A DNA stretch of 64,000 nt from Hygrophila difformis. Lineage: Eukaryota; Streptophyta; Magnoliopsida; Lamiales; Acanthaceae. Positions 42,357 through 52,814 of the stretch are shown one piece after another. A model generated the notes under the pieces. That model ran no database searches. It saw only the letters and a program-made list of their open reading frames with translations, and was not told the origin of the DNA. The stretch is taken from the NCBI GenBank assembly GCA_030278955.1, contig JAOANR010000001.1:35723708-35787707 (forward strand), written 5' to 3'. The first letter of the stretch is position 1, and every line of letters begins with the position of its first letter. A program made the position numbers and the translations under genes.

Positions 42357-44049
42357 TGCTGTTGGAACTTTCTTGTGACCCCATATTCAAAAACTCATAA
42401 AAATCGAAAAATTTGAAAACCCAAAAATCTGGACAGAATCTGTTTTGGACTGTTGCGAACTCAATACTTGGAATTTCTGAAATCTGAGCATATATTTGAA
42501 ATCCTCTCGTCGAGTAGATGAATTTTCATATATCACAAGTTTAATTCCGAGTTCGTATGTGAAAGTTATGAATTTTTGAAGTTCATGTGTGTTCTTGAGC
42601 CAAACTCGAAATTTCACCACTTTTGGACTTCAACCTTCATAATCTTGTGTTTGTCTTTTGTTTTCCAACATTTTGAACTCTTGTATGCATATGATTATGT
42701 TTGGGAAACTTGTTTTTGGTATTAGTTGGAATATTGCAACTTAAAATTCCAATTTGAGTGTTCTTGGGTTCATTGAGTGTTCTTACCATCTTCAAGCTTG
42801 TTCTTGAGGAAATTTCTTGGAATCCGAAATCTGAATTTTCCAAGGTGATTGGGAGACATAATCATGGTTTTGGAAGAGATAAAAAGTTGAAGTGATTGCT
42901 GCAGGATTACATTGAGCCGTGAGCCTTGAAAAAGTTGACAAGAGTATGGTGAGCTACTAGCTAGTTTCATCATTACTTTGAAAAAGTCAAAAAGGGTGTG
43001 CTCTTTGTCCCTTAACCCCACGCTTTGTTCTACAAGAGACATTGCATGGGTAAATTTTAAACTTGAGCTACTTGTTTCCAAAATTCAAATTTACTTACGC
43101 ATCATCACTCCAACTCACGCCATGTTTCCTTTTCCAAATCAAAGTTGGTGACTTTTACCTTTAAGCTTCTTGCTTGGGACTTGTACCTCTCACCTACTAG
43201 CTTCCAAAAATCACAATTTCTCTCGCATTGTCACCACATCCCTCACGCCATGTTACCAAAATAAATATAGGTTGAGCTACTTGCTTGAGACTTGTACTTT
43301 TGAGCTCCTTGCTTACTAGCTTGTACCTTTGTCCTACTTGCTTCCATTTCATAATTTCCACACGCCACCTTCTTCTCAAATTCAAGCACTTTTCTCCTAC
43401 TTGCTTGGATTTAATTTCCAACACCTACTTGCTTAACTTGGGAATTTAATTAAAGTGGATAGATAGCTGGCACTTGGTTCCTCTGACTTTGTCAAGAACA
43501 CAGAGTTGAAGTTTCATCAGTCAATGTACTGAGATTGGAATTCCTCTCCAATAAGTGAAACCGAGCCGTTGAAGCCACTGAATTACTTTCCCAGTTGTGG
43601 CATCTTCTCTGTTGTATTTCCTAAACTCGGGTTGTGATCGCGGGAGTCGAGTGCAGTGAGTTCTTCACTTTTCAGAATTTCGTGAGTTCGCTTTATACTG
43701 TGAGGAATTGGAATTATTTGGTGCAATAACTGATTAATATTTGGAACATAATTCCTTGCATTGCATTTACATACACTCTGTGCGGTTACTTGATTGAGTC
43801 GAACAATTGCAACTTGGTTCTTGCATTGTGCGTACGCAACTTCTATCCTCAATTCTCACTATCAAGGTGCGATTGAAATTAATTGCGGAAGCATCAAACC
43901 AGTTGTGGACTAATCCAGGATTGAATATTTGGTTGTGACTCAAAGTGTGTTATCCGAGTGAAATACCAGAAATTTTATTGTTGCATAAGTGCTACTGACT
44001 CGTTATATATATATATATTGATTTGTTTTGTGTAGATTAAGCAGATAAC
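42357..44049 (+). other. RE10 leader
   Basis: About 1.7 kb with no gene. The middle (42930-43440) has loosely repeated CTACTTGCTT words. It contains the hairpin module (43452-43580) and an AT repeat (44003-44018) just before gag. Confidence 0.75.
43452..43580 (+). other. RE10 leader hairpin module
   Basis: Hairpin 1: outer GTTC (43477-43480) with GAAC (43496-43499), inner TGAC (43484-43487) with GTCA (43491-43494), loop TTT, CTC bulge. Then GAGTTGAAG. Hairpin 2: CAGT (43518-43521) with ACTG (43528-43531), loop CAATGT, then GGAATTCCTC. Confidence 0.68.
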
Positions 44050-46416
44050 ATGGCAGGTACAACTGACTCGGCTATGATGGAATTAATGAAAAGTCTCAAT
44101 GCCAACATGCAGAATTTGAATTCCCAATTCCATCAATTCAACCGGAAATTCGATCACCTTGAAGACAAGTTTGATCATTTAACAGCCGAATTTTCAGGTT
44201 TTAAAGAACAAGTTGATCAGTCTGAGCAGAAAATGGAGAGAGAAATCCAAGAGCTCAATGGAAAAATTGAAGAAGTAGCCATTAATTCAGAAGAAAAATT
44301 CGAGCAACATGCCGCACTTCTTCATGCAGAAATTACTGAGACTGATCTCCGAAGCCAAGTCGTTCATTCCAGTCTTTATGAACATTGTGCAAATTTATCT
44401 GCAAACATTGAATCTCAACTGACTGAAAATTTAAGAGATGAATTTGAGAAGTTTGCAGGTGAAACAGACGGAAAGCTGGAATATGATATGATGAGACTCG
44501 AAGAGTGGCTTGAACGACAAATGTCGAATCAATTGGCCAGCACTTCGAGTACAGAAATTGCAGAGATAGTTATCCGTCACAGGGAAGACTTATCTAATGA
44601 ATTTCATTTTGCATTGGATAAATTATCTGAAAAACTTACCGCACAAATTCAACTTGTTGCAGGAAAGGTCCGACAGCAAATGACTGACCCACAATCCATT
44701 TACGAACAAGTAATTGGAACAGTGGAACAAAAGCTGCAACATACCCTGGATGAACGGATTGCAGATATTCTGGAACAAGATTTTGGGATTAAGCAGACTA
44801 CCACGTCTTCGAATTTCCCGAAGACTCTGAGCTCCACCAAGCAGCCGTCGCTTAATCCTATCACTAGTCACAAGATTGTGTATGACAGAGGACGGCCATC
44901 ATCATCCGTCCAATCCCGAAGGGCCATGACGGTATCCACTTCCAAAGTTGACAAGGAAAAATCTGTATCTATTCGTACCATCAAGGAAGCTGCGATAGAA
45001 GATATTCCATGTCCACGATGCTCTATGTTAGGACATGACGCTGAAAGTTGTTGGCTGAAACAATGGCATAGAGGTAAGACCTCTCAAAGAGGACAAGATC
45101 CTGAAAGTGCTGAACGTCAACAAGCTGAGAGGGATTACTACAAGATAGTGCAGGGCACTAAATCTATTGAAGAGTATGGCCAACAATTAAAAGAATTGAG
45201 GCGACAAGCGGGATTACCAAATTCACCATATTCTGAGCCCCACAAAGCGAAGCGTTTCTTGTCAGGCCTACGCACTGAAGTTTACAACCAGATGCAAACC
45301 AAGTATGAAAATCTTGACCAAGCAATAGCCGATGCATTGATCGTTGAAAAACGATTGCAGGTCAAAATCGGGGAAGCCAATACTGAAGCTTCAAAGAAAG
45401 GAATAGTACCAACCACAAGGGCTAATACGTCAAAGAGCAAAGGTGGACTTGGAACTATTCATGTCAGCATGCCAAGATCAACGGGTACATATAGCACACA
45501 TAGCCAGAGTTGGAGTCGAGGAAATTATTCTGAAGAACAACCAAGTTCAGAAGCGAGCGTGCACAATTCCTCCAATTCTGAAGAAGACATACGTGGATCA
45601 CCCGTTGCTGCAGATTATGATTATGATGATAGTGATGATTCAAACTACGATGATTACAATGATCAGGAAGGCAGCATTTACTCTGAATATTCTCAAAGTC
45701 CTGATCACCAATACTCATCATTAGTGGTAACCCGATCTCCTGAGTTTATAAAGAAAACAGACCAACTGACACCTGGTCTACAACAAAGGGAGAATCTCTT
45801 TCAATGTCGATGCACAATTCTCGATAATCCATCTTATTTTATTATAGACAGTGGAAGTTGTATTAATGTTGTTAACTTGTATGTGACTCGTAGGATGGGC
45901 ATACCAGTCGAAGATCATCCGGAGCCCTATCGACTTCAATGGGTGAACAACAATGGACTTGCACGAATCACAAAAAGAGCCAGAGTTCCCATCAAAACTG
46001 GTTCTTACGAAGATGAAATTCTCTGTGATGTTATGCCAATGAACACGTGCCACATTCTTCTTGGACGTCCCTGGCTATTCGACAAGAATGCCATATACTA
46101 CGGCCGAGACAACTTGATTTCATTAAGGCATGCTGGTGTCAGACATCGTCTTTTATCTGTCTCTCCAACCACTGCTAAGGCAGATCGCGACAACCTATTA
46201 CGGGATATTCAACAAGAAAAAGAAGATCATGAGTCCCGTAGAGGAAAGGCTAAGAAAGAAGACAAGTCAAAAGGGAAAGCAGTCGAAACCAGTAACCACG
46301 GGGAACATCGAGAGACCTGTCTGAATCAATCAGGAATCTCAGATCCGGAGCTAAACTCGAATGCAATCCAAACATTCCAATGGAAACCGGGCCTGAAGAT
46401 TCCACACTCATTTTGA
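44050..46416 (+). CDS. RE10 Gag-protease protein (788 aa)
   Basis: ATG at 44050 (MAGTTDSAMM). Residues 1-270 are heptad-rich and probably coiled coil. A CCHC knuckle CPRCSMLGHDAESC lies at 321-334, before a helical Gag segment with the SIEEYGQQLKELRRQ motif (about 363-440). An acidic stretch at about 535-560 precedes the aspartic protease, active site D600-S-G, with LLGRPW near 670. A normal Gag has the knuckle after the helical core, so the order here is unusual. The protease has D-S-G where RE1, RE4, RE5 and RE6 have D-N-G. There is no RT, RNase H or integrase. Confidence 0.9.
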   Translation: MAGTTDSAMMELMKSLNANMQNLNSQFHQFNRKFDHLEDKFDHLTAEFSGFKEQVDQSEQKMEREIQELNGKIEEVAINSEEKFEQHAALLHAEITETDLRSQVVHSSLYEHCANLSANIESQLTENLRDEFEKFAGETDGKLEYDMMRLEEWLERQMSNQLASTSSTEIAEIVIRHREDLSNEFHFALDKLSEKLTAQIQLVAGKVRQQMTDPQSIYEQVIGTVEQKLQHTLDERIADILEQDFGIKQTTTSSNFPKTLSSTKQPSLNPITSHKIVYDRGRPSSSVQSRRAMTVSTSKVDKEKSVSIRTIKEAAIEDIPCPRCSMLGHDAESCWLKQWHRGKTSQRGQDPESAERQQAERDYYKIVQGTKSIEEYGQQLKELRRQAGLPNSPYSEPHKAKRFLSGLRTEVYNQMQTKYENLDQAIADALIVEKRLQVKIGEANTEASKKGIVPTTRANTSKSKGGLGTIHVSMPRSTGTYSTHSQSWSRGNYSEEQPSSEASVHNSSNSEEDIRGSPVAADYDYDDSDDSNYDDYNDQEGSIYSEYSQSPDHQYSSLVVTRSPEFIKKTDQLTPGLQQRENLFQCRCTILDNPSYFIIDSGSCINVVNLYVTRRMGIPVEDHPEPYRLQWVNNNGLARITKRARVPIKTGSYEDEILCDVMPMNTCHILLGRPWLFDKNAIYYGRDNLISLRHAGVRHRLLSVSPTTAKADRDNLLRDIQQEKEDHESRRGKAKKEDKSKGKAVETSNHGEHRETCLNQSGISDPELNSNAIQTFQWKPGLKIPHSF

Positions 46417-46607
46417 ATAATATTTCTTCTGTTTATTTTATTTTATTTATTTTTATTTTATTTTGCTAGTACTTTAAATTTTAGAACTAATAGATAAGTG
46501 TTAAGTTTTATTCTGATAAATGTCTGTTTTGTGCAGATCATTACGTTGAACTTGATCCCAGCAACATCAATATCACTCCTTTAACAGCTTTGGGGTCCAA
46601 AGCTTTT
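46417..46607 (+). other. RE10 gap between gag-protease and polypurine tract
   Basis: About 190 bp, starting with a TTTTATTTTA-type repeat (46428-46464). No pol remnant is visible here; the ending SKAFEGGE is like other elements' pol end. Confidence 0.7.
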
Positions 46608-46621
46608 GAAGGGGGAGAGAA
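46608..46621 (+). other. RE10 polypurine tract
   Basis: GAAGGGGGAGAGAA directly before the 3' LTR. Confidence 0.88.
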
Positions 46622-47839
46622 TGGCGTGGAAGCCGGAACAATAGCACTGACATTTCCAAATGGTCCAGGTTCGAGGAATCGAGCTAAGAAGTTCACCCAT
46701 CAAGTTGCTGAAATTACTGAAGCAGAACTTTGAAGAAGAAATGCAGAAAGCCGTCGGACGCGGAACCGGAGTAAAGATGCTGCTTCAGTACGAGTCGGGA
46801 GAAAGCCCGGGATCCATCACAATGGACCCGGCATGTCGAAGTTGATTTTGAGCCAAGGGCGGACCTCCAGATGCAAGAGGAAGCAAATCAGCATAAGGAG
46901 GAAGAAAATGGAAGCTTGAGTATTTATGCTCGCGATGTCGCCACGCTCCACGCGATGTTTCAAAGTAAAGCGAGGAGCATGGAGTTCAGAAAACAAAGCG
47001 TAAGCAACTTCAGCGGAAGTAAAGGAAGCGTCGAAGAAGAGAAGGATTCAGAATTAGCCAAATTTTCACCAACTTGGAGTGCATTGTTCCATTCCAAACG
47101 AACAAAGCGAGTGTACTGAACATCTGGCGAAATGTACTGAAATCCTTCCTCGCTATACCAGAATCCTCCCTCGCTATACTGAAATCACCCCTCGCTATAT
47201 CAGACTTACAAAGCGAGGAACCTAAGCACTCGGTGTACTGAAGTTGGGGATTCCTGTATTGAAATTAAGCTATGCTATATCATACTTATATTTTGTTCCT
47301 ATGTTATAGCCTAGACATATAGCACTTAAATCACTTAGGATTTTGCCTAAGTCTTTTGTAGCCATGTGGGACCATGGGGCACCTATAAATATGCCCTCTC
47401 CCTCCATTGTACTCATCTTTTGTTGAATATTACACTTTGCCCAATATGCAAGTTCTCTTCCAAAAGATCATTCCCCCAAAATGAACACTTCATTTTGGGC
47501 ACTTAAACAACTTGGAGATTGAAGAACTCCATGCTGAATTTCAATCATCAAAATGAATCAATGAAGATTGAGGACAAGGCATATGGACTTGTTTGCCTTC
47601 TCTTGTTGAAGAATTGAGGTGGTTGCTTCATCAACTTGGAACTTGAAGCATTCCAAGATTGTTTCAATCTACATCTTGAACACGTGAGGAGTTGAGGACG
47701 ATACGTAGGGGCTCGTTTGCTCTCCATTGCTTGTTTATGGTATAGATTTGCTTCCCTATCCATCACTTCCATCTTCCATCTTCTTCATCCCTCCATTGTT
47801 CTTCCTTTTACAAGAATGTTTCCAACAAGATCCATGGCA
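46622..47839 (+). repeat. RE10 3' LTR (1218 bp)
   Basis: Same length as the 5' LTR. Differences by eye near 46917, 47083, 47278 and 47297. Inverted-repeat core at 46862-46901; TATAAATA at 47384-47391. Confidence 0.95.
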
Positions 47840-48497
47840 TTCGGTCTAGGCATGTTCGGTCTAGACCGAACAGCCACATTTCGAACCAATAGACCGAACT
47901 ACCTTGGTCCTTTCCCCATTTTATTTTTGCTAGTTCGAACTAGGCATGTTCGGTCTAAATCGAACATCCACATTTCGAACTCCCTAGTTTTTCCACTTCT
48001 TGTATTTTCATGATCATGTACGTATGGGGCTTTGGCAAGTATAAATATGCCTCCCCCTTCACTTGTAATAGGCATCTTTTGTTGAATGATAAGTCTTTGC
48101 CTTTTGCAAGTACTCCAAAAGATCACCCCCCCTAAATGAGTGATTCATTTTAGGGTTTTCAAACACATAGAGCTTGAAGAACTCTATGTTGTTCATCAAT
48201 CAACAATTGTGAAGCATGGAACATGGAGGGTACGACGTAGGAGCGTTCTTGCCATGAAAGTGTCAACTTGAGTTGATTCTTCATCATCTTGGACTTGAAG
48301 CTATCCAAGAGGATCATCACCAACAATTGAATCTAATGAAGTATTGAGGGCAAGACATAGGAGCTTGTTTGCTTACTCTTGTTAGGATCTTGAGTTGGTT
48401 GCTTCCCTATCCTTTTATTTTCTTTTGGTATCAACATACCACCTACTAGCTTGTTCATCTTTTGTATTTCAAGAATGTATCCTATAGATCCATGGCA
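47840..48497 (+). repeat. RE9 5' LTR, second part
   Basis: Begins with the duplicated ttcgg and continues the TTCGGTCTAG array, including the palindrome TTCGGTCTAGACCGAA (47855-47870). TATAAATAT at 48040-48048. Ends AGATCCATGGCA. With the first part the LTR is about 976 bp. Confidence 0.9.
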
Positions 48498-48510
48498 TTA
48501 GTTTTAGAAA

Positions 48511-48525
48511 TTGGGTATCAGAGCC
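48511..48525 (+). other. RE9 primer-binding site with one extra G
   Basis: TTGGGTATCAGAGCC: the tRNA-Met match with a third G inserted, which may weaken priming. Confidence 0.88.
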
Positions 48526-50034
48526 TAAGATAGGATCTTTCTTGAGTTTTTAGAACCAAAAACCGTAAAAACACAAAATTTTCAAAGTTTAAAAATTCGG
48601 ACAGAAACTGTTTTGGTCATTTCCGAATTCATCTTTTGGAGTCTTTGAAATCTGGGCATATATTTGAAATCCTCTCGTCGAGTAGATGAATTTTCATATA
48701 TGATATGCTTAATTTGGACTTCATATGAGTAAGTTATGATCAAATCCAGTTTGTGTGTGTGTTCTTGATCAAATCCGAATTTTCACCATATTTTGGACTT
48801 TGATCTTATCTTTTGCATGTTATGGACTGTTATATGTGTTTATTAGTGTAAGTTGATTATGTGTTTAAGTTATTAATTGCTAGCTTGCACTAATTTCCAA
48901 TTTTTGAGTGTTCAAGTTTTGGCCACCTCCTTGTTTGTTTGTCGTGTTCATACCCATCTTCATCTTGTTCATATGATCTTCAAACCATGTTGATGATGAT
49001 GGATAAAATCTGATTTGTTGGGATTTGATTAGAGTTGGTAGAGGGGACAAGAGTTGATATATTAGCCACCCTACTCCCTTGAAAAGAGGAACAATCATCA
49101 TTTGGTTGGAGATAAGAGTGACCAACAAAGTCAAATATTGTGGCTATACTTCTACAAGTTCGGTCTCCTTAATTCGGTCTATAAACCGAACTCATACCTC
49201 TAAACCGAACACCTCAAAGTGATCAAGAAGAAAAATTGAACTCAAGTTTTGGACACCAAATTCGGTCTACACACTCCTAATTCGGTCTAGACCGAACCCC
49301 TACCCCCTAGACCGAACTAGCCCTCAAACTTTTGTTCCAAAATTTTTCTAAGTGTCCCAAACCGCACCTCTTGCTTATTGTGTGATCAAAATTTTTCCTA
49401 AGTTGGATACACACAGTTGGCACTTGGTTCCTCTACCATTGGTACGAACATTGAGTTGAAGCTTTAATCAGGCAATGTTCTGCTCTTAAAGTTCCTCACT
49501 CAACAAGTGAAACCGAACTTTGAAATTCCTCCGGGAAAATTTAAATCATATTATATTGGTGCATTGAGTTTGTTGATACACAGATATATTGGGAGCCTTG
49601 TGTGATCATTTGGTAGTCGAGTGCAGTGAGGACTCTTTTCAGAATTTTTAAACTCCACTCGATATTTTTCACCCCTTGTGAGGATTTGGAATTTGAAGTG
49701 CAACAGTGATTAATCGCAGTAACATAGAATCCTTACATTGTGATCACATATTTTCAGTGTATTAACATCTGTAATTATCTTATCTTTGTCTTTATTTTTA
49801 TTTTTATTTTTATTTTTTTTATTTCTGTTTCTGTTGAGTCATAGTAGTGTGCAAACAACAGTCTTGTTCTCAACTTCAATTTCAAGTGTGGTTGATATCT
49901 TTACGGAAGCATCGGACCAAGTGATCGAAGACTGAGAGTGCTTCCCGAGAGAAATTTTACTGTTGTATAAGTGCTACTAACTTGTTATATATATATAGAT
50001 TGTCTTGTTTTGTGTAGATCATCAAACTGATACG
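48526..50034 (+). other. RE9 leader
   Basis: About 1.5 kb without gene. It has CGGTCTA/TAGACCG repeats (49157-49320) including TTCGGTCTAGACCGAA at 49281-49296, the hairpin module (49404-49530), and a TTTTTA-repeat near 49793-49822. Confidence 0.75.
49404..49530 (+). other. RE9 leader hairpin module
   Basis: Hairpin 1: outer GTTC (49427-49430) with GAAC (49446-49449), inner TACC (49434-49437) with GGTA (49441-49444), loop ATT, CTC bulge. Then GAGTTGAAG. Hairpin 2: CAGG (49469-49472) with TCTG (49479-49482), loop CAATGT. Confidence 0.66.
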
Positions 50035-50305
50035 ATGGCAGGAGCATCTGGAACATCGAACTCTGACATTATCAACTTCCTTCAATCATTGAATCAGAAA
50101 ATGGAAAGAATTGATAAGAAGATTGAGGATATCAATAGTCGGGTGGATAGTCAAATAGAAGGCCTGCAAAAGGATCTTGATGAAACACTCCGAATTCAGG
50201 GAAATGCTGTGGAGCAACAAATCCATCGAGTGGCACTGAGGCATCAATTAGGGGATATTGGACTGCCAAATCTGAATGCTCCACACAACACCCCAGATAC
50301 TGAAC
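50035..50305 (+). pseudogene. RE9 Gag, N-terminal part
   Basis: ATG at 50035 (MAGASGTSNSD). A 90-codon coiled-coil-like N-terminus interrupted by RE11; tgaac at 50301-50305 is the target duplication. The open frame running on to 50421 uses RE11 LTR sequence and is not gag. Confidence 0.85.
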
Positions 50306-51580
50306 TGCCATGGATCTATGTGCCTAATTCCGAAAGATCAAAACGAACAAACAAAACACAAGAAGATGGCCAAATGGCCGAGGCAAAGAAAGAAGAAGAA
50401 GAACAACAAAAAACAAGATAAAATGGAAGATTACTTGGAAATGGGAAGGATGAATGTCTTGGCAATCACTTCCAATGACTCGTAAGACCCGGACCCTTCT
50501 AGAATCGAACCATACGCCGTCAATGTGGTGATCTTCAAGATTGACCCCGTGGATGCCTCATTCAAGCGTCCTCGTGTCACGACCCCTTGAAGCTATGTCC
50601 AAAGAACCGATTTGGAAACTTTCCTCTCCATGGAAGAATCGGCCAAGTGGTGGTGGTGGTGGCTCGGCCGCCCTCTTTGGTGGTGGAAGGGAAAAGTGTG
50701 GATACTCTCTTAAGGGGTTCTAACTACCTCTCAAGAACAAGGGAAGAAAGGGAGAATCACTCTCAACTTTCAAGTAAAGGAATTTCATTCAATCAAAGTC
50801 TAAATGATACAAGTGTGGGAAGACCTCTTTTAAAGGCCACCATGGACGCCCCTAAACCTAAAAATTGAAGAAAGGAATGGTCAAACAAGGCCCTTACTCC
50901 TAACTCCTCTTCAAGTAACTCCTAACAAGCTTAACTTGCCTTAATACAAGCTTAACCATCTTTAAGACACATCCAACTTCTACTTCCTAACCTAGGACAT
51001 ACCTAGTCAACCTAGTATTGGTATGTCTCAACACATATGTCTTGTTGAGATCATATCATATAGGAAAACCAAGACACAATCCTAAACTAGATTGTTTTTA
51101 GACATGTAATAAAAACTATGGTAGACATGTCTTAAATCTTGTCTTTTCTTCCTTCAAGCTTGTTTCTTCCTCTTTCTCTTGTCCAAACTCTTACTTTCCT
51201 TCTTCATACTTCTTCAACCTTCCTTCCAATTAATTTTGATGTTGATCCCGAGATTGTTGAATCCGTTGTGTTGATTGTTGGATTCGGACTTGGGTCTTTC
51301 TCGGCTCTTGACAAGTCATCGGTCCACCTGGAAGTTGGAGTTGACCTTGATATCCTTGCTCCTAGCTTCTTGATGCTTCCTTGGAACTTGGTTGTCGACA
51401 TGTCATCATGCGCCACATCATCCCGTGCCATGCCATCACATGCCTTGGATGCTTCTTCATGCCTTTAAGCTCCTTTTGAAATGACTTCCAAGTGTGCTTG
51501 CATCATTCTCTTTAGCATTTGATCCCACCGCAAGTAGGATCTCTTGTTTGGACAAGTTGTCGGATTTGACATTCTTGTCA
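50306..51580 (-). repeat. RE11 3' LTR (1275 bp)
   Basis: Sense start TGACAAGAATGTC at 51580, sense end AGATCCATGGCA at 50306. It is related to the RE4 LTR. There is a TTTAAAAG element near 50826-50834 where others have TATA. No pol tail is recognisable. Confidence 0.93.
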
Positions 51581-51600
51581 CACTCTCCCCCTTGAAAAGC
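51581..51600 (-). other. RE11 polypurine tract
   Basis: In sense GCTTTTCAAGGGGGAGAGTG directly before the 3' LTR. Confidence 0.82.
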
Positions 51601-51649
51601 TTTGGACTCCAAAGCTTATCTCAATTGATCCTACAAAAGATTAAGCCCA

Positions 51650-52528
51650 TTAGAGAGTATGACAAAATAGTATGCTACAAACAAGTAAACGATATCCACG
51701 ATATCTAAGTATACTCTCAAACATCTTAACAAGTCTAAACTTGCAATATAGTAATAAGAGTACAACATGCCAAGAAAATTTCATGTGGAAAGTATCATAC
51801 ACCCAACAATTATATGGCATATAAGAGTAAAGGTAGATCCTAACGAGTGTCCTAAGTAAGCTTTCATCACAACTCATATCATGCATAATAGGATCTATGT
51901 AAAGATGCTCAAGTATTCTAGCATGCATATCAAAATTTCTCATATAAACCTTATAAGGCCTAAAAAGATCCACAAAATGATTCTTAACTAATCTAGCATG
52001 TATATCCAAGTACTTCAAGTAATGCTCATAAGACATAAAAGGATCTATATGGCATCTTTCAAACATTCTAGCATACCAATCATTAATTCTCAAGTAATCC
52101 TCATGCTTCATGCTAGAATTCAAAGAATATGATAGAGAAAAGTGATGTCCAAATATTCTAGCATAAGTATCATCAATTCTCAAACATGGCTCATACCTCA
52201 TGCTAGAATTTAAAGAACATGATAAAGAATGATGTTGCCCAAACAATCTAGCATAACTATCATCACTTTTCAAACAAGGCTCATAAGTCATGCTAGACAT
52301 AAAAGAATATGGTAAAGGATTCATATAGTGATGTTCACACATACTAGCATACTTATCTTCTACTCCAAAGTATTCCACATGCTTTATGCTAGAATGTAAA
52401 GTAGGTAGTAAGGGATTTTCTACCTTAAGCTCATCAACATCAAATTTAAAAGAATAAACCTCATGTGAGCTCTCATCTTCAAGTTCTTCTTCAAGTGCTT
52501 TAGTGTCATCTTCATTTCTACAAGCAGG
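51650..52528 (-). CDS. RE11 tandem-repeat protein, function unknown
   Basis: A frame open from just after a TAA (52529-52531) to a stop at 51650, 292 codons; its first ATG is at 52342. Upstream of that ATG it is acidic. It then has six repeats, three of about 30 residues and three of 25, on the pattern Y-E-x-x-L-(K/R)-x-x-D-x-(Y/H)-A-R-x-(F/V), with SLSYSLNSSM in the longer ones. A hydrophobic C-terminus follows (HVVLLLLYC). I do not recognise the family. It occupies the place where pol would be. It may once have been the end of an extended Gag, since the upstream Gag frame also ends in an acidic region; a frame break lies between them. It could also be a decaying DNA repeat that happens to be open. 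Confidence 0.55.
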   Translation of the reverse strand, partial: PACRNEDDTKALEEELEDESSHEVYSFKFDVDELKVENPLLPTLHSSIKHVEYFGVEDKYASMCEHHYMNPLPYSFMSSMTYEPCLKSDDSYARLFGQHHSLSCSLNSSMRYEPCLRIDDTYARIFGHHFSLSYSLNSSMKHEDYLRINDWYARMFERCHIDPFMSYEHYLKYLDIHARLVKNHFVDLFRPYKVYMRNFDMHARILEHLYIDPIMHDMSCDESLLRTLVRIYLYSYMPYNCWVYDTFHMKFSWHVVLLLLYCKFRLVKMFESILRYRGYRLLVCSILFCHTL

Positions 52529-52814
52529 TTAGATGCAAACATTGCATTGGCAACAACTAAAAGTGCTCTAAACCTATCAAAGCTTGCATGTGGTCTACCC
52601 AAGTACCACTTAATAAGTACACCAAAGTCCATAATGTCCATGTACAAGAATTTAAAACAATTTAAGCCTAAAACATGCTTAAAACAATCAAAAAGCAAAA
52701 TCCTTCTTGTTGTATCCTCTTCCCAAGCATGTCACTTGTATGTCATCTTGCTCCAATTGGAAAAATCCACATCTTTCAATCTAGCAAAAATATTAGAGAA
52801 ATCAAAATTAATAC
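52529..52814 (-). other. RE11 spacer between Gag and repeat frame
   Basis: A short frame (52698-52420) overlaps here with LGRPHASFDRFRALLVVAN; I cannot assign it. No RT or integrase motif is present. Confidence 0.45.

Larger units (their letters stand above)
41113..47839 (+). mobile_element. RE10: complete non-autonomous element, Gag and protease only
   Basis: Two LTRs of 1218 bp (41113-42330, 46622-47839) flanked by perfect ttcgg duplications (41108-41112, 47840-47844). It has a primer-binding site and a polypurine tract. The only gene is Gag-protease, and just 205 nt separate its stop from the 3' LTR, so there is no room for RT or integrase. LTRs differ at about five positions, so it moved recently, presumably with enzymes from another element. 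Confidence 0.95.
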
